Positions 8,182 through 20,900 are shown, counted from the stretch's first letter. The stretch: 64,000 nt of DNA from Pseudoalteromonas sp. R3 (GCF_004014715.1 NZ_CP034834.1:1-64000); one strand, 5' to 3'. The notes: generated by a model not told the origin, from the sequence alone. Program-made: numbers and translations.

Positions 8182-9420
8182 ATGGAAAAACATCAGATGC
8201 ATAATGTGTCAGTGACAGATTATGCAGACCCAAAAATTGACCAACTCTTAAAACACACCGTCCGAAATCAGCTTGAATCTTTGCTTAAAGCCAAGCTCAC
8301 CACCGCACAAAGGCAACAGGCGCTTACCCAGAGCTTTGTCGATGCGATGGCACTCATATTTAGCACCACGCAAGCAACTCACGCGCAGCTTACAGCTGCT
8401 TTCGAAGCCATGTACGAACATGCTTTGCAGTCAATGTCGATGGCTGAACTCAGTGAAGAGCTATTGACTCGTCAATATATTGCACCGACGGGTCTGATCA
8501 TGTCTCCTTATAATAGTCGCCATACTATTAAAGACATATACCGTATTCAGGGTTATGCAAAAGGCATTGATAAAGCAATACGGGGCATGCTATCTCATAA
8601 GGACTCTGTCACTATTTTGTACCCTGCCTGTGGCCCATTTGCACCTTTGATATTGCCTTTGCTCAGTTACTACAAAAATCATAACGAATTTAACCATGAG
8701 CAAATTAAGGTGCTATTTGTAGATACCCACCCAGGTGCCATTGTAACGCTCAAACAGTTGATTGATGATTTGCAATTAGGTGAATTTGTCGCAGATATCA
8801 TTGAAGAAGACGCCACGGTATATGAACCAGAGCAGGCTGTGGACTTACTTGTGCTTGAAGCCATGCAGCATGGTTTTACGCGTGAAGGGCAGCTGGCCAT
8901 TGCAAAACACTTAGTTAAATTCCTGACCCTTGATGGCTGGATGATCCCACGTTCCGTATCGATTAAAGGCATGATGATCCACGGCGAAACGGAATATAAT
9001 CAGCAGTGGAAAGACGCCGAGTATTGTCACTCAGACCATTTGCGTGATAGCGCCATAAATGAGCGTGTTGAACTGGGCGAGCTGATGCGTATTGATAAGT
9101 CTGCGTTGTTAGAAATGACAGAGATAGAACTTGAGGATGATATCCGGGTTGTTGCGGCGAATACAATCACAATACCAACAGGCGTAGAAGATATGTCGAC
9201 CCGTATTTTGGCTATTTATGCTCAAATCAACACGTTTGGTGAAGAAGGGCTGGATCAATATGACTCCGGCATTACGCACCCTAAACCTGATATGAACTTT
9301 TATGTTGATGCCCGACCGCGAGAGCTTGAACACACGCATTTTGTCGCCAATAGCGGCGATACAGTGCAATTCTATTATCAGTTGAGTGGCATGCCCGGAT
9401 TTGTTCCGGTAAAAGCATAG
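8182..9420 (+). CDS. Class I SAM-dependent methyltransferase-like protein
   Basis: 412 residues. The N-terminal 130 residues are mostly helical and give no recognised domain. The central part carries a Rossmann methyltransferase signature: motif I as ILYPACGPFAPL (about 145-156), an acidic end of the second strand in VLFVDTHPGA, a loop with EEDATVYEPE, and the strand VDLLVLEAMQ. The C-terminal 120 residues resemble the beta-rich part of PRMT-like enzymes. The substrate is not predictable. The next gene's Shine-Dalgarno overlaps this gene's stop codon, so the two are translationally coupled and probably act on the same small molecule or peptide. It could be a tailoring enzyme for the neighbouring RiPP, but it is divergent from that operon and could belong to another pathway. 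Confidence 0.65.
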   Translation: MEKHQMHNVSVTDYADPKIDQLLKHTVRNQLESLLKAKLTTAQRQQALTQSFVDAMALIFSTTQATHAQLTAAFEAMYEHALQSMSMAELSEELLTRQYIAPTGLIMSPYNSRHTIKDIYRIQGYAKGIDKAIRGMLSHKDSVTILYPACGPFAPLILPLLSYYKNHNEFNHEQIKVLFVDTHPGAIVTLKQLIDDLQLGEFVADIIEEDATVYEPEQAVDLLVLEAMQHGFTREGQLAIAKHLVKFLTLDGWMIPRSVSIKGMMIHGETEYNQQWKDAEYCHSDHLRDSAINERVELGELMRIDKSALLEMTEIELEDDIRVVAANTITIPTGVEDMSTRILAIYAQINTFGEEGLDQYDSGITHPKPDMNFYVDARPRELEHTHFVANSGDTVQFYYQLSGMPGFVPVKA

Positions 9421-9429
9421 GAGATGACC

Positions 9430-10401
9430 ATGGAAGTTAAATATGCTTTATTCAGCGGCAGTTGCTTGTGCCTGACCGCTGTACAGTACCTACTGCAAAG
9501 AGGTCAACTTAGCTGTGTTGTTTTGATTGAAGCTGAACCCAATCCGGATCTCGTTCAGTTGCAGCGTTTTTTGCACCACCATCAAATTCCCATGCTGCAA
9601 TATAAAACAGAGTCTGACGACGCCTTGATTGCCGATCTCGACAGGTTGGGTGCAAACAGTGGCATAGCCTATTTGTTCAAACATAAGCTGCGCGCCAAGT
9701 TGATAAATTTTTTTGCAGGTGACGTACTTAACATTCACCCCAGTGCACTGCCTGATTATCGCGGCCCAATGCCTGTGTTCTGGCAACTTAAGAATGGCGC
9801 AGACACCGTAAGACTGACTTTACACAAAGTCGCTGAGCAGCTTGATACTGGCGATATTGCTACACACATTGATTTACCTGTACACCCTTTTGATACTTCG
9901 CAATGTTTTCATCAGAAGATAGCCCAGGCCGTTCCCGCATTGCTTGAACAGTTTGCTCAGCAGCAGGCCGCAGGTACTTTGAACTGGCAAGCGCAAAGTG
10001 AACATATCGAAATTGATGGTGAGCAGTGTGAACCTCGTTATGCAGCGCATGTGCAGGTGGAAGATTTATTGATCGACTGGCGACATCATACCAGCACCGA
10101 GATTGTGAACCTGGCGCGTGCAGCAAATGCCGAATTGGGTGGTGCCCGGTTTAAATTTCGTGAAGGCATGCTGCAGCTTATGCAAGCCAGTAGTATGGAG
10201 TATAAGCTGGCAGGCATTAAGCCAGGCACGATTTTAGAGCTCGACAGGAGCAAAGGGCTATTAGTTAAAACGGTTGATGGCGCGATTCGACTGGATACGA
10301 TTTTAACCGAGCAAGGTATTTTTGATGGTTATCGGTTTGCTGTGCTGTTTGGACTTGAACCTGGTTTAGAAGTGGCAGCCTCATCTGAGGGCAGAATGTA
10401 G
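9430..10401 (+). CDS. Formyltransferase family protein (methionyl-tRNA formyltransferase-like fold)
   Basis: 323 residues. The N-terminal domain has the Formyl_trans_N signature NIHPSALPDYRGPMP (N101, H103) and LDTGD at 138-142, which correspond to the Asn/His/Asp catalytic set of 10-formyltetrahydrofolate-dependent transferases. The C-terminal region (about 205-310) resembles the Formyl_trans_C barrel. Sequence between the motifs differs from housekeeping Fmt, so the acceptor is more likely a sugar or specialised metabolite amine. ATG 9430 is preferred over ATG 9424 because the TAGGAG overlapping the preceding stop is 6 bases from 9430 and touches 9424. Coupled to the methyltransferase upstream. 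The acceptor is unknown. Confidence 0.75.
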   Translation: MEVKYALFSGSCLCLTAVQYLLQRGQLSCVVLIEAEPNPDLVQLQRFLHHHQIPMLQYKTESDDALIADLDRLGANSGIAYLFKHKLRAKLINFFAGDVLNIHPSALPDYRGPMPVFWQLKNGADTVRLTLHKVAEQLDTGDIATHIDLPVHPFDTSQCFHQKIAQAVPALLEQFAQQQAAGTLNWQAQSEHIEIDGEQCEPRYAAHVQVEDLLIDWRHHTSTEIVNLARAANAELGGARFKFREGMLQLMQASSMEYKLAGIKPGTILELDRSKGLLVKTVDGAIRLDTILTEQGIFDGYRFAVLFGLEPGLEVAASSEGRM

Positions 10402-10574
10402 GGTTCTAAAATTAGTTGTTTTGATTGAGGTATATCAATTGCAAACCTATACCTTTGGACTAAATTTTACAATGGTAGCTTAGTTGAGAAGGACTTGTGA
10501 GTGGCCAAGCCGATGTACTTATTATCCTGCATTTCTAACTATGCTCTGAACTTTAACTCAGAAGCGAGATAGAT

Positions 10575-11048
10575 ATGAATATAAAGATCAATCTGACCAA
10601 CCGATATGGTTATGATCTTACGCTGTTTCCATACAATGGAGGCGTTACGCCAAGTGGTGAAGGGCAGCGTATTGCGAAAGTTGAAGGCACTGGCGAGATA
10701 GTTGTCGCACAGGGAGAGAGCAGTATTTTAGAAGTTCCCGGAATGGGCAGCTTGTTAGTCCAGTTTTTGGGAGAGCAAAAGCTCGTAGATTGCCATGAAA
10801 GGTTCTGTGATAGCCCCAGTGAATTTGATGGCTATCCTTTAATGGCACTGTTACGTTATAAAACCACAGAATTATACTGGCGGTTTTCAGATAGCGATGA
10901 TCCAGCAGAATTGAACGTCAGTATCAATGATATCGGTACAGTTTGTCTTGATAAAGTATTGAGCGGAGAAGCGCGCAGGGTGCAGTTACCTGAGTTTTTC
11001 ATCCCTCCTGTTTTTACACCTCATTTACCAGAAGGAAACCCTGACTGA
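10575..11048 (+). CDS. Hypothetical protein, 157 residues
   Basis: No family recognised. The protein is small, acidic and beta-rich in appearance, without signal peptide or membrane segment. It starts MNIKINLTNRYGYDL and ends with a Pro-rich FIPPVFTPHLPEG tail. It has two Cys close together in LVDCHERFCD (about 75-80) and another in TVCLDKV. A GAAGCGAGA element precedes the ATG. It sits alone between the formyltransferase (173 bases away) and the tail-collar gene (166 bases away), in the same direction. A role with the following phage-tail-like or surface genes is possible but unsupported. Confidence 0.55.
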   Translation: MNIKINLTNRYGYDLTLFPYNGGVTPSGEGQRIAKVEGTGEIVVAQGESSILEVPGMGSLLVQFLGEQKLVDCHERFCDSPSEFDGYPLMALLRYKTTELYWRFSDSDDPAELNVSINDIGTVCLDKVLSGEARRVQLPEFFIPPVFTPHLPEGNPD

Positions 11049-11050
11049 TC

Positions 11051-11069
11051 CCGAGCAATGATTGCTCGG
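11051..11069. other. Perfect 19-base dyad directly after a stop codon
   Basis: Two exact 9-base arms flank a single central base, starting 2 bases after the stop of the 157-residue gene. No T-run follows on the plus strand, so it is either a weak terminator or a protein-binding dyad. Confidence 0.35.
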
Positions 11070-11214
11070 CAATATATAAGCCGTGCAGGCAAAGCAGTAA
11101 TTAAAGTAGTAGGTGCGAACTCGTCGCAACAAGTCGATAAATCACTGAGTGAATTTTAGTGGTACTGAGCGTTTATCGTTAAAGGGTATGTTTACGATTT
11201 AAAGAGGAATTCAT

Positions 11215-11829
11215 ATGTCTACTGACCCGTATATTGGCTCAATGGGTACCTTCGGCGGTGCTTTTACAATCAGAAATTTTGCAATGTGTTTAGGCCAGAC
11301 TATGGCTATTTCACAAAATCAGGCGTTATTTGCGTTAATCGGAACCATTTATGGCGGTGATGCGCGTACTACATACGCGTTGCCAGATCTGCGCGGTCGC
11401 AGCCCTGTGGGCGCTGGTGTGCGCCCAGGTGGTATGGACTATCGTCAAGGTGAAAGACAAGGTACTGAACTGGTAGGTATTGAGATTATTCATATGCCTG
11501 CGCACTCTCATACTGCGATTTTTACGCCGCTGGGTGGTACAAATCCTGTAAGTGGCACGCTACAGGTCGCTACTAATGCGGCCAACACTAAGACCCCTGA
11601 TAGCAGCTCTTACATAGCAGCAAATAATAGTGAAGGTTTCTTCAAAGCAGGTTTTGAGTCAGCAAATCTGACAACTATTGAGGGGTTAACCGTATCCGGT
11701 GGTGGTTCAGCAGGAGGGACTGTCACTGTCACTAACACGGGTGGCTCTGCACCTTTGAATATATTAAACCCGGTATTACCGGTTAACTGGCTGATTGCAA
11801 CAGACGGGGTATTCCCTCCTCGTAACTAA
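11215..11829 (+). CDS. Phage tail-collar domain protein (microcystin-dependent MdpB-like)
   Basis: 204 residues. The N-terminal 75 residues match the tail-collar family found in MdpB-like proteins: GSMGTFGGAFTIRNFAMCLG, then ISQNQALFALIGTIYGGD and TYALPDLRGRSPVGAG. The remainder is Gly/Thr/Ser-rich and ends in the typical NILNPVLPVNWLIAT segment. No signal peptide. AGAGGA lies a few bases before the ATG. Such proteins are fibre-tip or short-tail-fibre-like folds. Here it is a single gene without other phage genes, as is usual for MdpB-like loci. Function unknown; surface or contractile-apparatus association is inferred from the family only. Confidence 0.85.
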   Translation: MSTDPYIGSMGTFGGAFTIRNFAMCLGQTMAISQNQALFALIGTIYGGDARTTYALPDLRGRSPVGAGVRPGGMDYRQGERQGTELVGIEIIHMPAHSHTAIFTPLGGTNPVSGTLQVATNAANTKTPDSSSYIAANNSEGFFKAGFESANLTTIEGLTVSGGGSAGGTVTVTNTGGSAPLNILNPVLPVNWLIATDGVFPPRN

Positions 11830-11843
11830 TCAGTGCAGGATGT

Positions 11844-11880
11844 GGGCTGGGCATATATAGTGCCGGCCCGCTTTTGTGTT
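11844..11880 (+). terminator. Rho-independent terminator after the tail-collar gene
   Basis: GGGCTGG (11844-11850) pairs with CCGGCCC (11863-11869) with one G-U pair and a 12-base loop, followed by GCTTTTGTGTTT. The giant adhesin gene downstream therefore probably has its own promoter between here and 11966. Confidence 0.6.
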
Positions 11881-11966
11881 TGATAATCATCAAATTGCGT
11901 TGAAACTAAAGTAAATATTAAAACAATAAAGTGTCACTGGACCAGGTAAAATAACGGAGTAGTAAG

Positions 11967-14900
11967 ATGAGATTAAGTAAAGTTGCCACCGCCGTCACAT
12001 CGGCTGGTATATCCGCAGCATTGTTTTCCGGTAATATCTGGGCAGGCCAAAAAGTACTGGATTATTCCTCCGGTACAGGTACGCCAACGGATGTGAGAGA
12101 CGGTGCTAGTGGCGTCCCGGATATTTCTCTTGATTCGGCCGGCGCGGTTACTTTTATTCTGGATGGCGGAGAGAGCGGAGACAATTATACAGCAGAGAGT
12201 TTTGCTGTGGCCTTTAGCTCGTTTTATGCGACCGGTTTTATCGGTAACTCAGGAGCCAGTGCGACTGACAAAGGCTATAAGCTCCTTGAAAACTCTGGTA
12301 CACACTTTAGTTTTGATGGCATTACCTTCGTTCGGGCTGGAGATACTGATGCGGAGCGTAGGGTTAGGTTTACGGGTTTTAAAGACGGTGCGCAAACGGT
12401 CACCGTGGACTTAACACCTCCGGTAGCATCAGGGGTCGGTACAACTTTTAGCTTTACACGTAGTAGTGATTTTAATAATGCACTTTGGCAAGATATCGAC
12501 ACTTTAATTATCACATTCCCTGATACAGACCCCGCCAGTGCTTATGATTCTCGTCTTGCTATACGTAATATTACTCTGGATGATGCAGTAGCGTCGGATT
12601 CAACGGCACCTATTTTTGTCAGTGCAAGTTCAACGCCTAATGATAATGCGACGAATGTCTCTGTTAGTAACAACATTGTCATCGCCTTTGATGAAAACCT
12701 TGCACTTGCCAGTGGTAATATCACCATTCGTAACGTTACCGACAATAGCGACTTTGAGGTATTTGATGTCGCGAGCGAAAGTGATGGTAATACTGCTTCT
12801 CCCGGTGCAGGGCGGGTCAGTATTTCAAGCGATAAAGTTTACCTTAATCCAACCAGTGATTTAACCGGCAACCGGACATACGCTATCCGGATTGACTCAG
12901 GTGCGATAACAGATACATCCAGCAACGTCTTCACGGGGATCAGTGACGACACCACCTTTAACTTCAGTACAGCCAATACAACACCGGTTGTTGACCTGGA
13001 CACGGGCAGTGGCAGTAGCGACAGCAGCGCCAGTTTTTCTGAGGGCAGTGGCGCAGTTAACATTGCCAGCAGTGCCTCTGCAACAGATGCAGACAGTGAC
13101 ACCATAAAAACCATAACAATAACACTGACCAATGATCAGGATGGTGCATCTGAAGGTCTGAATGTAACGGCCGCCGCGCAAAATGCCCTGACTGGTGTGT
13201 CGGGTGCCTCTGATATCACCTTGCAGGATACCATTTCAATCACGGGCGCAACGGCAACGCCTGCTGAAGTCACCACTTTCCTTCAGGCTATTACTTATAA
13301 TAATACTTCGAGCACGCCAAACGAAACAGCACGTACCGTGAGCGTGGTGATCAACGATGGCTCTGCGAGTAGCACTACGCGTACAGCTACCGTCAGTGTG
13401 ACTGACGTCACAGCTGCCAGTTCTACAGCCTCAGGCTTCAATACCAGTAATGGTACCAATCTGAATCCGGCCATTACATTTGCCGGCGGTGATGAAACCC
13501 TAACAATCGCCAATGCCAGTCATACCACAGGCTCTACCGCAAGTGGTGGAACAGGTACCGATATTCTCTCTGTTCCAACCAGTACGAATCTGGCAAATTT
13601 AACCTCCCTGAGTGGCTTTGAGACGCTGACACCAGATAGTGGTGCGTCCATTACGTTGACGGAATCTCAGCACGAGTCCTTTACCACCATAAATGGTGCA
13701 GGAACTAACCAATTTACACTGAGCAGTGCTGATGGAGATGGAACTATTTCTGGTGATGCCGACATTGAAACTTACGTTTTGGGTGCTGGTTTTACCTTTA
13801 CATTGGGCGGTGCGGCGCAAAGTGTGACGGGCAGCAGCTCGGCAGATACGGTTGTAACAGGGGCTGTTACCGCGACAGGTACTTTAGCTGGTAATGGTGG
13901 TACCGATGTATTGCAACTGAGTAATGGTGCCAGCATTGCCGGCGCTACGGTGAGCGGCTTTGAAACTTTGACCGTGGATGCCAATGCATCTGTGACAATG
14001 ACAGAGGCACAACATGATGCCTTTAGTACAGTTAATGGTAGTGCGACTGAAACGATAACTATCTCCGCAGCAACCGACGGTTTCACCGCTGCAAGCGCCA
14101 TCGAAACGTATGTTTTAGGTGCGGCAAATAGCATTACGCTTAGCTCAGCAGGTCAAAACGTCACGGGAAGCAGCGGCAACGACACCATAAACATAGCCGC
14201 TTTGACAGCAACCGGCACTCTCAACGGCGCCGGAGGCACAGACACGCTTTCTATGAGTTCGGGCGCCAGTATTGCTGGTGCAACCGTGTCTAATTTTGAA
14301 AACCTGACGCTGGCCAGTGGGGCAAGTGTGTCCATGACAGCCTCTCAGCCAGCCTTGTTTGGTGGCACAATCACAGCGGCTGGCAGCGAAACCATTAATA
14401 TTTCGGGTGATGGTAATTTTACCACACTTGCAAATGTGGAAAGTTTCTCGGTTGGCGATTCATCGACTAACAGTAGAACGGTCACTGTTGCGGCTGCTGG
14501 TACATCAGTAACGGCCTCGTCATCTACAGACGCCGTTACTTTTGATATCGGCACTTTGAGTTACACCGGTACACTCACGGGCGACGGCACGACAGCTGAT
14601 ACTATATCTATGTCTTCAGGGGCGAATATTTCAGGCGGTACGCTTGCGAATATCGTTAACCTGACATTGGCCAGTGGCGCATCTGTGACTATGACCCCAG
14701 CGCAAAATGCTTCGTTTACGGGCACAGTGACAGCTGCAGGCTCTGAGACCATTACAATTAGTGGCGATGGCGATTTTACAACGCTGACAGGTATAGAGAC
14801 CTATTCAGTAAACGACGACAGCACCAACACCCGGACCATCACAGTCACCAATGCATCTGCCACAATAGATGCAACCGTGTCTAACGATGCTATTACATTC

Positions 14901-17900
14901 GATATTGCTGGTAGTGCCTTTAATGGCTCGTTGGTAGGCGACCCAACTACCGGGGATACTGTGAGTGCGTCTGATGGGGCTGATGTCAGTAGTGGGGGCT
15001 TTACTAATATTGGCACTCTGTCACTGGCCAGTGGGGCGACGGTGGCCATTGACGTGGCAAACGTGGCAAATAACTTCACTACGGCGATTACTGGTGCTGC
15101 CGGCTCTGAAACGCTCAAATTGATGGACGGGGGCACGTTTAACTTTGCCAATACCAGCGTTTCTGAAATCGAAAACCTGGCAATTGGTACCAATAATATC
15201 TTTAATATTACGCTGACTGATAACTTTGATTCGAACGGTAACTCGGTCACTATCTCTAATGCAGTGGGCTTTGCGCTCAGTAACGCTATTACGCTGAACG
15301 CCAGTGCACTGAGTGGCGATACCATCAATATGACCGCCACGGACTTTGACGGTAACGATACCATCACAGGTGGTAGCGGTACCGATACCATCCGCCCGGG
15401 CGGTGGTACAGACTCGATGACAGGTAACGCAGGCAACGATAATTTTGTTGGCGACGCATCTGATCTCAACGGCGACACTATTACCGATTTGAGTGTTGGT
15501 GACATCATAACTATAAATAGTGTTACTGGCCTTACAACCAGCAACGTGCGTTTTAGCGGCACCAGCACACTTCAGATAGATACCAATTCGACAGACTTTA
15601 GCTCGATTGAAGTCGCAATTAGCCTGTCAAATGCACCTGCTAATTCACTTGATTTTACAGTGGCAGACAACGGTGCAAATACAGATATCACCTTTATTAC
15701 GCCGAATGATGTTCCAGCCTTTAGCAACCTCAATGGTGGGCAAACATTTACTGAAAATGGCTCTGCCATTGTCATTGACTCAGATGTTTTGATTGCAGAT
15801 ACTGAGCTGGATGCCCTCGACAGCGGCGCGGGTAATTACAACAATGCAACCCTGACCATAGCCCGAAACGGCGGTGCTAGCTCGCAGGATGTCTTTGGTA
15901 ATAATGGCCTGTTGGGAACCCTTACAGAAAGTAGTACCTTTACTTATAACTCAACCACGGTTGGTACAGTAACAACCAATTCATCGGGCACCTTGGTGCT
16001 GACGTTTAACACCAATGCGACATCTGCAATCGTTGATTCTGTGTTGCAAAATATTACTTATCAGAACAGTTCAGAAGCGCCACCGGCATCTGTAACGCTT
16101 GATTATACCTTTAATGATGGCACCGCAAATAGTACGGGCACTAATCAGGCATCTGTTACCATTACCGCGCAAAATGATGCACCAACTGATATTGCTTTGA
16201 CAGCGACTGCCATTAATCAGTCTGCAACTGGTGCGAGCGCAAACGTGGCCACTTTAAGTACCACAGATGTAGATACTGGCGACAGCCATTCATATACCTT
16301 AGTGAGTACTGGAGCGAGTGCAAATGGCACTTGTACGGCTGATACTAACAATGGCAGCTTCCAGATTAATGGAACGAGCTTACAGACACAGGCAGCTTTG
16401 TCGGCAGGTAGTTATGTGGTTTGTTTGCAAACCAGTGATGCAACGACCACATTCCAAAAAGCCTTTACTATTACTGTTAATGATGATGTGGCACCAAATG
16501 CACCGTCGACTCCAGACCTTGATGCTGGGTCTGATACCGGTTCCTCGAATAGTGATAATAACACCAACGACACGACCCCGACCTTCAGTGGTACCGCGGA
16601 AAGTGGCTCGACTGTTAGGTTGTATAGCGATCAAGAGGGCGGTGGCACAACGGTTATAGGCACAGGCACTGCAACCGGTGGCAACTGGCAAATTACCACG
16701 AGTGCACTGACCGCTGGTGTAACACACGCCATTACAGCAAAAGCAACGGATGCAAGTAGTAACGAGAGTGCGGCATCCAGCAGCTTAAGCGTCACGATCG
16801 ACACAACCGCGCCTTCGGCACCGGGCACGCCGGATTTGGACGCCAGTAGTGACACTGGTACCTCTAATACGGACAATGTTACAAACGATACCACGGCGAC
16901 GTTTACTGGTTCAGGTCCCAACGGCGGTGCTATTACGTTGATTTCGAGTATTGACGGCACTGTAGGCACCGGCACTGCAACGTTAGGTACCTGGACTATC
17001 ACTACGTCTGCTTTATCAGCAGGCACACACACGATGACAGCTCGCTCAACTGATACAGCTGGTAATACTGCTGATGGCTCAGGCCTGTCTGTAACAGTGG
17101 ACACTAGCGTGGCTGCGGTCAGTATCACTACGCCTATTGAAGTAGATGGTATCGTTAATGCGGCGGAAGACAACGATGTGCTTATCGCCGGTTCCGGTGC
17201 GGAAGCGGGCAATAGCGTGACTGTGACCATCACCGACACAAATAACACCCCCGTGAGTCGCACAGTCACTGCCGATAATTCAGGTAACTGGACGTTGAGT
17301 GGCAGCGAGCTGGATGTCAGCGCCCTGACTAATGGCACCCTAACTGTATCTGCAACTCAGACTGATACGGCGGGCAATACTTCCACACCTGCCACACAAA
17401 GCATTACGCTGGACAATGCCGCGCCTTCAGCGGTGACCATCACGACACCGATTGAGACTGACGGTATAGTCAACGCGGCTGAAGATAACGACGTACTGAT
17501 TGCTGGTTCCGGTGCGGAAGCGGGCAATAGTGTGACCGTGACCATCACGGACAACAACAGCTCGGTGAGCCGAACAGTCACCGCCGATAACTCCGGTAAC
17601 TGGACGCTGAGCGGCAGTGAGCTGGATGTCAGTGGTCTGAACAATGGCACACTGACGGTGTCGGCGACACAAGCGGATACGGCGGGTAATACCTCCACGG
17701 CTGCGACGCAAACGATTACGCTCGATAATGCTGCGCCTTCCGCTGTGACCATCACGACACCAATTGAGACCGATGGCACAGTCAATGCGGCCGAAGACAA
17801 CGATGTACTGATCGCCGGTTCCGGCGCGGAAGCGGGTAACAGTGTCACCGTGACCATCACGGATAACAACAGCTCGGTGAGCCGCACCGTGACTGCCGAC

Positions 17901-20900
17901 AACTCAGGTAACTGGACGCTGAGCGGCAGTGAACTGGATGTCAGTGGTCTGAACAATGGCACCCTGACGGTGTCTGCTACTCAGGCGGATACGGCGGGTA
18001 ACACCTCGACTGCGGCCACGCAAACAATAACTCTGGACAATGCCGCACCGTCTGCCCTGACCATCACCACGCCGATTGAGACCGATGGACTTGTCAATGC
18101 GGCCGAAGACAACGATGTGCTGATTGCCGGTTCCGGTGCAGAAGCGGGTAACAGTGTGACCGTGACCATCACAGATAATAATTCATCTGTTAGTCGCACG
18201 GTGACCGCCGACAACTCAGGTAACTGGACGCTGAGCGGCAGTGAACTGGATGTCAGTGGTCTGAACAATGGCACCCTGACCGTGTCGGCGACACAAGCGG
18301 ATACCGCAGGCAATACCTCCACCGCAGCGACGCAAACGATTACGCTCGACAATGCCGCGCCTTCAGCGGTGACCATCACGACACCAATTGAAACCGACGG
18401 CATTGTGAATGCGGCGGAAGACAACGATGTGCTGATCGCGGGTTCCGGTGCAGAAGCGGGCAATAGCGTGACCGTGACCATCACGGATAACAACAGCTCG
18501 GTGAGCCGGACGGTGACTGCCGATAACTCAGGTAACTGGACGCTGAGCGGCAGTGAGCTGGATGTCAGTGGCCTGAACAATGGCACACTGACGGTGTCGG
18601 CGACTCAAGCGGATACGGCGGGTAACACCTCCACCGCAGCCACGCAAACCGTTACCCTGGATAATGCGGCGCCTTCTGCGGTGACCATCACCACCCCGAT
18701 TGAAACTGACGGCATTGTGAATGCGGCGGAAGATAACGACGTGCTGATCGCGGGTTCCGGTGCAGAAGCGGGCAACAGTGTGACCGTGACCATCACGGAC
18801 AACAACAGCTCGGTGAGCCGGACGGTGACTGCCGATAACTCGGGTAACTGGACGCTGAGCGGCAGTGAGCTGGATGTCAGTGGCCTGAACAATGGCACCC
18901 TAACCGTGTCGGCGACTCAAGCCGATACCGCAGGCAACACCTCTACCGCAGCGACGCAAACGATTACGCTCGACAATGCCGCGCCTTCAGCGGTGACCAT
19001 CACGACACCAATTGAAACCGACGGCATTGTGAATGCGGCGGAAGACAACGATGTGTTGATTGCGGGTTCCGGTGCAGAAGCGGGTAATAGCGTGACCGTG
19101 ACCATCACAGATAATAATTCATCTGTTAGTCGCACGGTGACTGCCGATAACTCTGGCAACTGGACGCTGAGCGGCAGTGAACTGGATGTCAGTGGCCTGA
19201 ACAATGGCACTCTGACCGTGTCGGCGACTCAAGCCGATACCGCAGGCAACACCTCTACCGCAGCGACGCAAACGATTACGCTCGACAATGCAGCGCCTTC
19301 AGCGGTGACCATCACCACGCCGATTGAGACCGACGGCATTGTGAATGCGGCGGAAGACAACGATGTGTTGATTGCGGGTTCTGGTGCAGAAGCGGGCAAC
19401 AGTGTGACCGTGACCATCACGGACAACAACAGCTCGGTGAGCCGGACGGTGACTGCCGATAACTCTGGCAACTGGACGCTGAGCGGCAGTGAGCTGGATG
19501 TCAGTGGCCTGAACAATGGCACTCTGACCGTGTCGGCGACACAAGCGGATACAGCGGGTAATACCTCCACGGCAGCGACGCAAACGATTACACTCGACAA
19601 TGCTGCGCCATCAGCCCTGACCATCACCACGCCGATCGAAACCGATGGGCTCGTCAATGCGGCCGAAGACAACGATGTGCTGATCGCCGGTTCCGGTGCG
19701 GAAGCGGGTAACAGTGTGACTGTCACTATCACAGATAACAACAGCTCGGTGAGCCGAACAGTCACCGCCGACAACTCCGGTAACTGGACGCTGAGCGGCA
19801 GTGAACTGGATGTCAGTGGTCTGAACAATGGCACTCTGACCGTGTCGGCAACGCAAGCGGATACGGCGGGTAACAGCTCCACGGCAGCGACGCAAACAAT
19901 AACCTTGGATAACGCGGCACCTTCGGCGCTGACCATCACCACGCCGATCGAAACCGATGGGCTCGTCAATGCAGCCGAAGACAACGATGTGCTGATTGCC
20001 GGTTCCGGTGCGGAAGCGGGCAATAGCGTGACTGTCACCATCACGGATAACAACAGCTCGGTAAGCCGCACGGTGACTGCCGACAACTCCGGCAACTGGA
20101 CGCTGAGCGGCAGTGAGCTGGATGTCAGCGGTCTGAACAATGGCACGCTGACGGTATCGGCAACGCAAGCGGATACGGCGGGTAACACCTCCACGGCAGC
20201 GACGCAAACGATTACACTCGACAATGCCGCGCCTTCCGCTGTGACCATCACCACGCCAATTGAGACCGACGGCATTGTCAATGCGGCGGAAGACAACGAT
20301 GTGTTGATTGCGGGTTCCGGTGCAGAAGCGGGTAACAGTGTGACCGTGACCATCACAGATAATAATTCATCTGTTAGTCGCACGGTGACCGCCGACAACT
20401 CAGGTAACTGGACGCTGAGCGGCAGTGAACTGGATGTCAGTGGTCTGAACAATGGCACCCTGACGGTGTCGGCGACGCAAGCGGATACCGCAGGCAATAC
20501 CTCCACCGCAGCGACGCAAACAATAACTCTGGATAATGCTGCGCCTTCCGCTGTGACCATCACGACGCCAATTGAGACCGATGGACTTGTCAATGCGGCC
20601 GAAGACAACGATGTGCTGATCGCGGGTTCCGGTGCCGAAGCGGGTAATAGCGTGACCGTGACCATCACGGACAACAACAGCTCGGTGAGCCGGACGGTGA
20701 CTGCCGACAACTCAGGTAACTGGACGCTGAGCGGCAGTGAGCTGGATGTCAGTGGATTGAATAATGGCACGCTCACCGTGTCGGCAACACAAGCCGATAC
20801 CGCCGGTAACACCTCGACCGCAGCGACACAAACGATTACGCTCGATAATGCCGCACCTTCAGCGGTGACCATCACCACACCGATTGAAACCGACGGCATT

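Noticed and set aside
9430..10401. Housekeeping methionyl-tRNA formyltransferase
   Set aside because: The motifs match the fold but surrounding sequence is divergent, and the gene is coupled to a methyltransferase rather than to a peptide deformylase gene.
11215..11829. Prophage remnant
   Set aside because: Only one tail-collar-type gene occurs, with no integrase, capsid or lysis genes; MdpB-like genes are commonly found alone.
15360..15460. RTX toxin or type I secretion substrate
   Set aside because: Only a short RTX-like tract is present, and the protein has an N-terminal Sec signal and a C-terminal barrel; there are no ABC exporter genes nearby.
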